Assembly (NCBI GenBank): GCA_000961805.1
Contig: LADV01000223.1
Location: forward strand, 1-13,606
Length of the DNA: 13,606 nucleotides
Origin: Peptococcaceae bacterium BRH_c23
GTDB lineage: Bacteria; Bacillota_B; Desulfitobacteriia; Desulfitobacteriales; Desulfitobacteriaceae
Reading direction: 5' to 3'
Position numbers and translations under genes: made by a program. The number at the start of each line of letters is the position of its first letter. The first letter of the stretch is position 1. Below the pieces are notes generated by a model. It was not told where the DNA came from, did not search any database, and saw nothing but the letters and a program-made list of their open reading frames with translations. Below, piece by piece: positions 7,020-12,633 of the stretch.

Positions 7020-7077
7020 TCAGCCTTCTTAGTAAATAATTTTCCTGCGCCCTGTTTTCATCCTGGGGACGTGTTCA
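6964..7077. repeat. Copy A of a ~115-bp hairpin module
   Basis: This stretch matches 11800-11914 over its whole length with scattered substitutions and single-base gaps. It holds an 11-bp perfect stem (GACCATGAAGG with CCTTCATGGTC), an inner stem AAACG/CGTTT around GGCTTCAGCC, and a 3' arm containing GCGCCCTGTTTT and GGGGAC-GTGTTCA. The inner base pair G6984-C6998 is A-T in the other copy. It lies between the foreign operon and the hyaA promoter. Confidence 0.85.
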
Positions 7078-7132
7078 CGAGGCTGGGATAGCGGAAAAAC
7101 CCGCGAACACAGCCGGGCGGTCCTCAGCCTCG
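7078..7132. other. G+C-rich hairpin at the edge of the foreign segment
   Basis: CGAGGCTG at 7078-7085 pairs exactly with CAGCCTCG at 7125-7132, and an inner GCGG/CCGC pair (about 7091-7104) encloses AAAAAC. It begins where repeat copy A ends and marks the change to G+C-rich sequence. It could be part of a terminator for the operon at 7206-7940 or the boundary of an acquired piece. Together with the promoter, copy A and the terminator it fills the 446-base gap between hyaA and the operon; no further gene is seen. Confidence 0.5.
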
Positions 7133-7205
7133 CATTGATTGCGCTCCTATACCGTCATCGCAGGACAGGGTTCGCTCGGTCGAGGCCGAGCAGGAATTGC
7201 TGCAT

Positions 7206-7725
7206 CTACGGTTGCAACCCTGTACGCTGCTCGTGCTGCTTACGCCACCCATAGCGGGTCATGCCCCGCGGCTTGTACACCGACAGTGTCGTGGTTACGA
7301 GCAACACCAGCAAGCCAACCCCCGGCGTGGAGGAGTTGGCCCTGCAGCCCGCCGAGATTGGCACTGCCCGTCTCCGCCGCTACGTCTGCTAGGAAGCTCA
7401 CTGTCTGCATGTTCCCCAATAAGACTTTGGTGGCAAGGATGGTTAGCAGGAGTTTGATAAGGACCCAATAGTACCGGAACAAGCCCCACTCGGTGCCCAG
7501 TGACATGACAAGCCCGGTTAGCAGCGAGGCGAGGGCTAACGGGACGATGGCGAACCAGCCGCTCAACTCCATCGCGATCCAGGCGGCACGTACCGTCTGA
7601 GCATCCTGGCTGGTCAGAGCGGCGACGACGAGAGCTAGGTAAGCAACGACTGCGCCGAGCCAGCCGACCGAGAAAGTGACATGCGCGGTGAGCGCGAACT
7701 TGCGGAGGCCGGGTGTCATGGTCAT
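7206..7725 (-). pseudogene. Four-helix membrane protein gene, frameshifted near its 3' end
   Basis: The gene encodes a hydrophobic protein with helices in FALTAHVTFSVGWLGAVVAY, in WFAIVPLALASLLTGLV and in YYWVLIKLLLTILATKVLL. As written, the frame runs to 7240 (161 residues) and ends in an odd hydrophilic sequence. Dropping one base at a GGGGGTT run near 7317-7323 restores a fourth helix and ending (GLLVLLVTTTLSVYKPRGMT, then RYGWRKQHEQRTGLQP) with a stop at 7206, giving 172 residues. That ending looks like a real membrane-protein terminus, so a frameshift or sequencing error is inferred. Codon use is much richer in G and C than in neighbours. Its ATG overlaps the stop of the upstream gene as ATGA. 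I recall similar proteins from G+C-rich bacteria, but the function is unknown; DUF2269-like is only a guess. Confidence 0.7.
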
Positions 7726-7940
7726 AGCTGTTTCACTCCTTGTTCTATGCCGCTGGAGGACGGCATGTGACGACTTGGGCCGTGTTTACCACCGCCGCCG
7801 GTGAGTTTCAGGATGACAAACAGCAGGATCAGGACGATGGCGATGATCCCAGACACCTTCACCCAGCGTGGTGTGCTTGGTGGTCGATCCTCGGTCGGCC
7901 TCACGCCGGTGTCGCTGTTGGAGTTTGGTAATTTACTCAT
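7722..7940 (-). CDS. Small single-helix membrane protein of unknown function
   Basis: This 72-residue protein has a polar, Pro-rich N-terminal part (1-26), one membrane helix at about 27-46 (WVKVSGIIAIVLILLFVILK), and a short Gly/His/Ser-rich outer tail. I do not recognise a family. The frame is open to 8003, but ATG 7940 is chosen because a GAGGAGG site lies about 8 bases upstream and because the promoter for this operon overlaps the longer version. The stop overlaps the next start by four bases (ATGA), indicating translational coupling with the four-helix membrane protein. The gene is G+C-rich except at its first codons, consistent with recent transfer together with its partner. The upstream boxes suggest control by the neighbouring two-component system. 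Confidence 0.75.
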   Translation of the reverse strand: MSKLPNSNSDTGVRPTEDRPPSTPRWVKVSGIIAIVLILLFVILKLTGGGGKHGPSRHMPSSSGIEQGVKQL

Positions 7941-7985
7941 TGAGTTATCCTCCTCTTTGTTTTCATGATCTCTTAGTGCAAAATC

Positions 7986-8019
7986 AGTATAGCAATGTTT
8001 CATGAACAGACGATGAACA
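7986..8019 (-). promoter_or_regulatory. Promoter of the foreign operon with paired TGTTCAT boxes
   Basis: On the minus strand two TGTTCAT boxes (plus positions 8013-8019 and 8002-8008) repeat with an 11-base period. Ten bases after the second is a -10 box TATACT (7991-7986). There is no good -35 box. The layout is identical to that before the response regulator at 10133 and is typical of OmpR/PhoB-type regulators bound as tandem dimers. The predicted leader to 7940 is about 38 bases. Confidence 0.65.
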
Positions 8020-8024
8020 GAGGA

Positions 8025-9446
8025 TTACTCTTCTTCATGTTTTTTTGATTTGTTCTGAGCTATAGGGAGTGTAAAAGTAAAGGTAGTACCTCTTCCTACT
8101 TCACTTTCCACTTGAATCTCGGTTTGATGAAGATCTAAAATGTGCTTAACAATGGACAAGCCGAGCCCTGTACCTGCCTTTTTAGTTCGGGCTCTATCTG
8201 CTTTATAAAATCGTCCCCAAATAGATTCAATGTCCTCTTGCCTGATTCCCGGTCCATAATCCCGAATTGAAACCACCGCTTGTTCTTCTTTTTTCAAAAT
8301 CACTTCGGCAGAACTATCTTGTGAGGAAAATTGTACTGCATTTTGAATCAAATTGACGATCACTTGATCAATCCGATTCGGATCAGCAAATACGTGGATG
8401 TCTTGTGCTTCTTCCGATATCAATTCCACATTGACTTGGTTTTTCACAAATTCAGGTTCCATGCGAGCCAAGACTTGGCGAACTAGTTCCGACAAATTAA
8501 AGATGACAGGTCGGATTTCGAGCTGCCCTGCTTCTATTCGGGCCATATCGAGAAGATCATTTACCAGCTTAATCATTCGCTCGGTTTGTTCTTTCATAAT
8601 CGTAAAATAATGGCGTTTTCGTTCGTGGGGGATCGTATCATCCAGAAACGCCCTGACAAACCCATGAATTGATGTAAGAGGAGAGCGCAAATCGTGGGAA
8701 ACATTGGCAACAAAATCCTTCCTCATCTGATCCAAGCCCGACAACTCCTGAGCCATATAATTGATCGTCTCCCCCAATTCTCCCAGTTCATCACGCGTCT
8801 TGATATTAACTCTTTGATCAAAGTGTCCCCTAGCGAGATGGAGGGCAACCCCATTCATTTCCCGAAGTGGGGCGGTAATTCTTCTAGAAAGGTAGTAGGT
8901 AAAAAAGCCTGTAATGGCAATAGAAATAATAGAGGCCAATACAAACAAGTACTTCATTTGGTTAAACTCTCTTTCCAGTCCATAAGAAACCATGACAATT
9001 GCTTTTTCTTCAATCGATGCATCTCTGTCAATCGGAGAAGCCACTATAAATATATGTTGATCGTCATACTCTTCCAACATCTTGTGGGTAGGTTGTTTCT
9101 CTCGCAATACCTCACGAATGATTTCTCTATCCACATTAAAAGAATCATCGCCAATTTGGTATAACAATGTGCCGGATTCGTCGTATAAGTAAAAAGCCTT
9201 ATCCTGTTTGGCAATACTGAGCTCAAGAGATGAAATGATAATCTCCCTGCTCCAGCCGTTGTCATAAGATTTTTTGATATATTGAACCACCGTATGTAAT
9301 TGGTTACGATCTGCACTTTGATGTTTATTGATTAGATCGTTCAGAAACAGCAAATGGGAAGCGATGGCAAACACGAAAAACGATACGAATAATATCAGGA
9401 TATATGTGATCAACAGCTTCCAAAAAACGCTTTTTCTTCGTATCAC
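8025..9446 (-). CDS. Membrane sensor histidine kinase
   Basis: This 473-residue sensor kinase has two membrane helices (about 11-32 and 165-186) around an extracytoplasmic sensor of about 130 residues, then a HAMP linker (about 187-240). The HisKA domain carries the phospho-accepting His251 in FVANVSHDLRSPLTS. The ATPase domain shows an N box (NLIQNAVQF, Asn365/Asn369), G1 (DYGPGI, about 396-401), an F region (WGRFYKADRAR) and G2 (GTGLGLSIV, 425-433), so it looks catalytically complete. It starts with GTG at 9446, overlapping the regulator's TGA as GTGA, with GAGGTGG seven bases before. The sensor region shows no recognised domain and the signal is unknown. Its cognate regulator just upstream is frameshifted in this sequence. 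Confidence 0.92.
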   Translation of the reverse strand: MIRRKSVFWKLLITYILILFVSFFVFAIASHLLFLNDLINKHQSADRNQLHTVVQYIKKSYDNGWSREIIISSLELSIAKQDKAFYLYDESGTLLYQIGDDSFNVDREIIREVLREKQPTHKMLEEYDDQHIFIVASPIDRDASIEEKAIVMVSYGLEREFNQMKYLFVLASIISIAITGFFTYYLSRRITAPLREMNGVALHLARGHFDQRVNIKTRDELGELGETINYMAQELSGLDQMRKDFVANVSHDLRSPLTSIHGFVRAFLDDTIPHERKRHYFTIMKEQTERMIKLVNDLLDMARIEAGQLEIRPVIFNLSELVRQVLARMEPEFVKNQVNVELISEEAQDIHVFADPNRIDQVIVNLIQNAVQFSSQDSSAEVILKKEEQAVVSIRDYGPGIRQEDIESIWGRFYKADRARTKKAGTGLGLSIVKHILDLHQTEIQVESEVGRGTTFTFTLPIAQNKSKKHEEE

Positions 9447-10133
9447 TGGTTGTCCACCTCAAATTTATATCCAACTCCTCTTATGGTTTTTACCATCCAA
9501 TAAGGGTTGGAGTCCCCCAATTTTTCTCGAATCCGTTTGATATGCACATCGACTGTTCGGATCCCCCTCAAAATCCAAACCCCATATTTGATCCAACAGC
9601 TGCTGACGTGTGAACACTTGATTTGGATGCGAGGTGAGAAAATACAGCAACTCCATTTCCTTGGGTGGCAACACGATCTCCTGTTTCTCACAGGTCACCT
9701 TGTATTGTTTAAGGTCAATCTTCAACAAGGGAATTTCAATGATCTCATTTGCATCTAACATCGGATTGGCTCGCCGCAGTACCGCTTTTATCCTCGCCAT
9801 CAGTTCGTTCGGATCAAAAGGTTTCACCAAGTAGTCATCCGTTCCTAGGTCGAAACCTTTAAGTTTATCGCAGTTTTCGCCTTTCCCGGTCAACATAATA
9901 ACGGGAGTTTTATCAAATCTCCTTATTTCCTTGCAAACTTCCCAACCGTCCATTTTAGGCATCATAATATCGAGAATGACAAGATCAGGAGGGTTATCAT
10001 AAAACATTTCCAGTCCTTTCATTCCATCGTTTGCAACGTTAACGATATACCCGCTTTTTTCTGCATATAAAGTGATCAACTCACAAATATAAGGATCATC
10101 TTCAATGACTAGAACTTTAACTTGCTTGCTCAT
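9443..10133 (-). pseudogene. OmpR/PhoB-family response regulator, frameshifted in the DNA-binding domain
   Basis: The receiver domain is complete: Asp12/Asp13, phospho-acceptor Asp55 (LVILDIMMP), Thr82, Lys104. The winged-helix domain begins normally (LPPKEMELLYFLTSHPNQVF, then LLDQIWG) but after FEGDP near 9559-9567 the frame is lost. In another frame the expected end follows at once: RTVDVHIKRIREKLGDSNPY, then KTIRGVGYKFEVDNQ, with a stop at 9443 overlapping the kinase start. Family pattern G-D-x-R-T-V-D fits a 2-base loss best; one extra base in the GGGGG run also restores the frame. Read as written, a truncated 222-residue product ends at 9465 without the recognition helix. Start 10133 is preferred: AAGGGG lies six bases before it. 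Real mutation and sequencing error cannot be told apart here. Confidence 0.83.
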
Positions 10134-10159
10134 CATCGGCCCCTTAATCATTTACATCA

Positions 10160-10193
10160 ATATTAGCATCTATTTATGAACAGAAAATGAACA
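10160..10193 (-). promoter_or_regulatory. Promoter of the two-component operon with paired TGTTCAT boxes
   Basis: On the minus strand TGTTCAT occurs at plus positions 10187-10193 and 10176-10182 (11-base period), followed after 10 bases by a -10 box TAATAT (10165-10160). The likely transcript start is near 10153, about 20 bases before the regulator start at 10133. The match to the promoter at 7986-8019 in box sequence and spacing suggests autoregulation. Confidence 0.65.
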
Positions 10194-10213
10194 AAATAAA
10201 ATACTACCAGCCA

Positions 10214-10231
10214 TGTTCACATTGTGTTCAT
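10214..10231 (+). promoter_or_regulatory. Second pair of TGTTCAT-type boxes, opposite orientation
   Basis: TGTTCAC and TGTTCAT start at 10214 and 10225 on the plus strand, again 11 bases apart. They lie about 20 bases upstream of the minus-strand pair and point away from it. No convincing -10 box (TAGACG at the expected place) and no plus-strand gene follow, so they may be auxiliary binding sites. Confidence 0.45.
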
Positions 10232-10313
10232 GTTTCTTAAATAGACGAAGGAATAGCCCATGTGGTTTTAGACGACAATCAAAGTAAAAAAGTTAGGCTT
10301 ATTAAATGATAAG

Positions 10314-10346
10314 GAGAACAGACAGCATTTAAAGCTGCCTGTTCTC
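10314..10346 (-). terminator. Hairpin downstream of the SHOCT gene
   Basis: GAGAACAG-a-CAGC pairs with GCTG-c-CTGTTCTC around a 7-base loop (12 pairs with one mismatch). It lies 16 bases after the stop of the SHOCT gene on the minus strand. The downstream minus-strand sequence is only moderately T-rich. Read on the plus strand it is followed by TTCTT. Confidence 0.55.
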
Positions 10347-10362
10347 TTCTTGCATGGGATAC

Positions 10363-10623
10363 TTACTTATTTTGCAGTATATCACGACGGTGGTTATATT
10401 CTTCTGTATCAAGTTCACCGCGAGCATACCGTTCACGTAAAATGTCCAGAGCATCCCCCCGGCCACCCGTCTCATTTGGGGCGTGTTTGCCTATACGCCG
10501 AAATAGATAAACCCCGAGGACGAACAAACCTATCCAAAAGATCATTTGAATTGCCATACCGATTAAGCCCATCCACCAATAACCTCCACCGTAAGTACCA
10601 TAGCCACCCCATCCATTCATCAT
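10363..10623 (-). CDS. SHOCT-domain small membrane protein
   Basis: This is an 86-residue protein with a Gly/Trp/Tyr-rich N-terminus (NGWGGYGTYGGGYWW), one membrane helix (GLIGMAIQMIFWIGLFVLGVYLF without its ends, about 18-40) and a C-terminal SHOCT motif (ALDILRERYARGELDTEEY). SHOCT segments are short helical oligomerisation motifs found at protein termini; the cellular role is unknown here. ATG 10632 is only one base from the AAGGAGG site, so ATG 10623, with a spacing of 10, is preferred. The gene stands alone between the two-component operon and the nickel transporter. Similar small SHOCT proteins often lie near metal or envelope stress genes, but nothing in this sequence proves such a role. 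Confidence 0.85.
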   Translation of the reverse strand: MMNGWGGYGTYGGGYWWMGLIGMAIQMIFWIGLFVLGVYLFRRIGKHAPNETGGRGDALDILRERYARGELDTEEYNHRRDILQNK

Positions 10624-10708
10624 AGTTTGCATTCCTCCTTTATTTAACCCTAAAATTATCTCATGAATTAGACTTGCACGTTATTGTTATTTTTTACAAA
10701 GTTTAATA

Positions 10709-10746
10709 AGAAAATGCAACCGATCATAATTAATCAGGCATTTTCT
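10709..10746 (-). terminator. Possible terminator overlapping the end of the nickel transporter gene
   Basis: AGAAAATGC (10709-10717) and GCATTTTCT (10738-10746) are exact inverted repeats with a 20-base loop. The distal arm falls within the last codons of the transporter gene. AT-rich sequence with short T runs follows on the minus strand. The long loop makes it weak. Confidence 0.3.
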
Positions 10747-11750
10747 AGATGCAAAACCTTCCAGAATAAGTATGAGATCCCCCAGCTAATGATGAACAAA
10801 ACAACCAGCACATAACCCATATTGCCAAAGTTCAAATCCATAACCCACTGCCATTGGCCGTAGTTTAACCCTAGTTTAGTGATAAGAATTTGCCCCAACT
10901 CAATAATTCCAATAAACAAGGCAGCAACAACGGACAGTCCGGTGACTGTAAGGTTGTAATAGATTTTGCGCAAAGGTGTGGAAAAGGCCCAGTTATAGGC
11001 TGTGGTCATAAACACTCCATCAGCGGTGTCCATTAAACTCATTCCCGCCGCAAACAGAATTGGCAGAGCCAAAACTGCACCCACAGGGATCGATTGAGTA
11101 GCCGCGTTAGCTGAGATTGCAAGCAAGGCCACCTCTGATGCCGTGTCAAAGCCCAATCCAAATAGAAAACCAAGCGGGTACACATGCCAGCTTTTAGTGA
11201 TAAGGCGGTAAAGTGGTCCACAGAAACGGGATATTAGCCCTCTGCTTAAAAGAAGTTGGTCTAAGTTATTATCATTATATTTCCCTTCACGCATTTGGCT
11301 AAACAGCCGATAAAGATCGGCCCAAATGTACAGGTTTAAAATTCCGATGAGAATCAAAAAGCTTCCTGAGACAGCAGTGCCAATCAGACTACCTACTTCT
11401 TTCAGTTGAGGAATGTTTTGTTGTGCCCAGTTCATCGATACTACTGTAACTATGGTCATAACCAAGACAACTGACGAATGGCCCAGCGAGAAATAGAAGC
11501 CTATTCCTGTAGGGTCTGATTTTTCCTGTACCATTTTCCGTACTGTATTATCTATGGCCGCAATATGGTCTGCATCAAACGCATGCCTGAGTCCAAGAGT
11601 ATAAGCTAAGAAGCCAAGTCCCAATAATTGCGGATAATTGCCAGCGTTGAAGAACAGTAAACTCAGTCCTAGTATGTGTATTCCTAATACGGCACTGCCG
11701 TAGCGGAGCCACTTGGCTCTGCTTATTCCGTCATATTTGCGATCAGTCAT
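10734..11750 (-). CDS. NiCoT-family nickel/cobalt permease
   Basis: This is a 338-residue inner-membrane permease of the HoxN/NixA/HupN (NiCoT) family, with about eight helices. Helix II carries the signature RHAFDADHIAAIDN (about 55-68), in which His and Asp residues coordinate the metal. FYFSLGHSSVV (about 85-95) and LGFDTASEVALL (about 199-210) are the other two family signatures. It most likely imports Ni2+ for the hydrogenase encoded on either side (hyaAB and hyaD), although some family members prefer cobalt and the sequence alone does not settle this. An AGAGGG site lies about 9 bases before ATG 11750. It is separated from hyaD by repeat copy B with its terminator, so it should have its own promoter, which is not obvious. 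No NikR-type operator was recognised. Confidence 0.92.
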   Translation of the reverse strand: MTDRKYDGISRAKWLRYGSAVLGIHILGLSLLFFNAGNYPQLLGLGFLAYTLGLRHAFDADHIAAIDNTVRKMVQEKSDPTGIGFYFSLGHSSVVLVMTIVTVVSMNWAQQNIPQLKEVGSLIGTAVSGSFLILIGILNLYIWADLYRLFSQMREGKYNDNNLDQLLLSRGLISRFCGPLYRLITKSWHVYPLGFLFGLGFDTASEVALLAISANAATQSIPVGAVLALPILFAAGMSLMDTADGVFMTTAYNWAFSTPLRKIYYNLTVTGLSVVAALFIGIIELGQILITKLGLNYGQWQWVMDLNFGNMGYVLVVLFIISWGISYLFWKVLHLENA

Positions 11751-11799
11751 GATATTATCCCTCTTTCCCGATATTTAAATGCTTATGTTATTTCTTAAT

Positions 11800-11854
11800 A
11801 AAAAAACCATGAAGGAAACACCAGGCTTCAGCCTGTTTTCTCAACCTTCATGGT
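11800..11854 (-). terminator. Intrinsic terminator (copy B) after hyaD
   Basis: On the minus strand the hairpin is followed by GGTTTTTTTTATT, a clear U tract. It lies about 80 bases after the hyaD stop and ends about 50 bases before the nickel transporter start, so the two genes are probably transcribed separately. Confidence 0.8.
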
Positions 11855-11914
11855 CTTAGCTTCTTGGTATATAGTTTATCCAGCGCCCTGTTTTTATCCC
11901 GGGGACCGTGTTCA
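11800..11914. repeat. Copy B of the ~115-bp hairpin module
   Basis: This is the direct-orientation match to 6964-7077. The outer stem is ACCATGAAGG (11806-11815) with CCTTCATGGT (11845-11854); the inner stem AAACA/TGTTT shows A11820-T11834 where copy A has G-C. The 3' arm again holds GCGCCCTGTTTT and GGGGACCGTGTTCA. It occupies most of the 182-base gap between hyaD and the nickel transporter. Confidence 0.85.
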
Positions 11915-11932
11915 GGAAAGCAAGCTTGCGCT

Positions 11933-12382
11933 TCAGGCTACTGCCTCTTTTTCAATTAAGTCTATAACCTGAGGCAGCATAGTTACCATTTCCACTGACA
12001 GCCCCAGAGATTCCTTAATCTCCTTTGGTTCAATGCCAATGATGATAACCTCGGGATTTTTCTCCATCAATCCAGCGAGTCTGACCAAATCAAGGATTTG
12101 TGTATCATGCAGGGAGATATCTGAACTGGTATAAGCACCTAACTGTTCGGGCTTAAGGCGATATACCGTACCCGGGGGATGCCCACCAGACAGACTGTCC
12201 ACAACAATGACCCGCTCATTGGTCAGAAACAACTCTAACATATCCAGGGTGGAAGTACCCCCATCGACTAAATCTACATGAGGTAAGGATCCCTTCTCCT
12301 GCAGTGCCTGAACCACCCGTACACCTATCCCGTCATCTCGTAAGAGGATATTTCCTATGCCGAGGACTGCCGTCTTTTTCAT
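11933..12382 (-). CDS. hyaD: Hydrogenase maturation endopeptidase
   Basis: This 149-residue HyaD/HybD/HycI-type protease removes the C-terminal extension of the hydrogenase large subunit after nickel insertion. The N-terminal GIGNILLRDDGIGV (about 9-21) and the later VVDSLSGGHPPG and SLHDTQ segments carry the nickel-sensing ligands: Asp17 (Glu16 in E. coli HybD, Asp in HycI), Asp62 and His92. Length is normal for the family. Its substrate should be HyaB, which still has a 24-residue extension after DPCTGCAVH. A GGAGG site is 8 bases before the ATG and the promoter at 12431-12483 carries the same dyad as hyaA. None of the Hyp proteins needed to build the active site are in the window. Confidence 0.94.
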   Translation of the reverse strand: MKKTAVLGIGNILLRDDGIGVRVVQALQEKGSLPHVDLVDGGTSTLDMLELFLTNERVIVVDSLSGGHPPGTVYRLKPEQLGAYTSSDISLHDTQILDLVRLAGLMEKNPEVIIIGIEPKEIKESLGLSVEMVTMLPQVIDLIEKEAVA

Positions 12383-12430
12383 CTGCCAACCTCCATCTTG
12401 ATGTTATGGGCAATTCAAATCGATACACGA

Positions 12431-12483
12431 ATTATAATTAATCCATATGAAGAACCCTTGAATTAAAAATCACGTTTTTGTAA
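12431..12483 (-). promoter_or_regulatory. hyaD promoter with CRP/FNR-like dyad
   Basis: A consensus -10 box TATAAT (12436-12431, minus strand) is preceded by the dyad TTGAATTAAAAATCAC (plus 12458-12473) centred 29.5 bases before it, i.e. -41.5 from a start near 12424. The upstream flank ACAAAAACG matches the hyaA and tatC promoters. The predicted leader is about 41 bases. Confidence 0.7.
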
Positions 12484-12503
12484 CATAGTTTATTTACATT
12501 TCC

Positions 12504-12519
12504 TTGAATTTTAGTTCAA
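12504..12519. promoter_or_regulatory. Extra perfect TTGAA-N6-TTCAA dyad
   Basis: TTGAATTTTAGTTCAA is an exact palindromic form of the dyad seen in the hydrogenase promoters. It is centred 46 bases upstream of the hyaD site, about -87.5 from the inferred start, between that promoter and the tatC terminator. It may be an upstream site for the same regulator. Confidence 0.45.
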
Positions 12520-12527
12520 AAGCAAAA

Positions 12528-12560
12528 GACCTAATATCCTTGTTTTTAGGATATTAGGTC
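12528..12560 (-). terminator. Intrinsic terminator of tatC
   Basis: GACCTAATATCC (12528-12539) pairs perfectly with GGATATTAGGTC (12549-12560). On the minus strand the stem is followed by TTTTGCTTTT. It lies 73 bases after the tatC stop. Confidence 0.85.
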
Positions 12561-12633
12561 ATTGCGTAAACCCTATGTGTCTATCTGGTAGTTTTGTGAC
12601 TTTTATAAACTACTTGGTTACAAAATTTTAATA

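Noticed and set aside
6964..7077. Insertion sequence end
   Set aside because: No transposase gene, no target-site duplication seen; only a hairpin repeat is supported.
7139..7471. 110-residue plus-strand open frame in the G+C-rich stretch
   Set aside because: Long open frames on both strands are expected in G+C-rich DNA; the minus-strand membrane protein is convincing and this one has an Ala/Arg-rich composition with no motif.
7941..8003. N-terminal extension of the small membrane protein
   Set aside because: It overlaps the -10 box and operator of the operon, and a strong GAGGAGG site precedes ATG 7940.
8694..9164. 156-residue plus-strand open frame opposite the sensor kinase
   Set aside because: Antisense shadow of a well-supported kinase gene; no ribosome site or recognisable domain.
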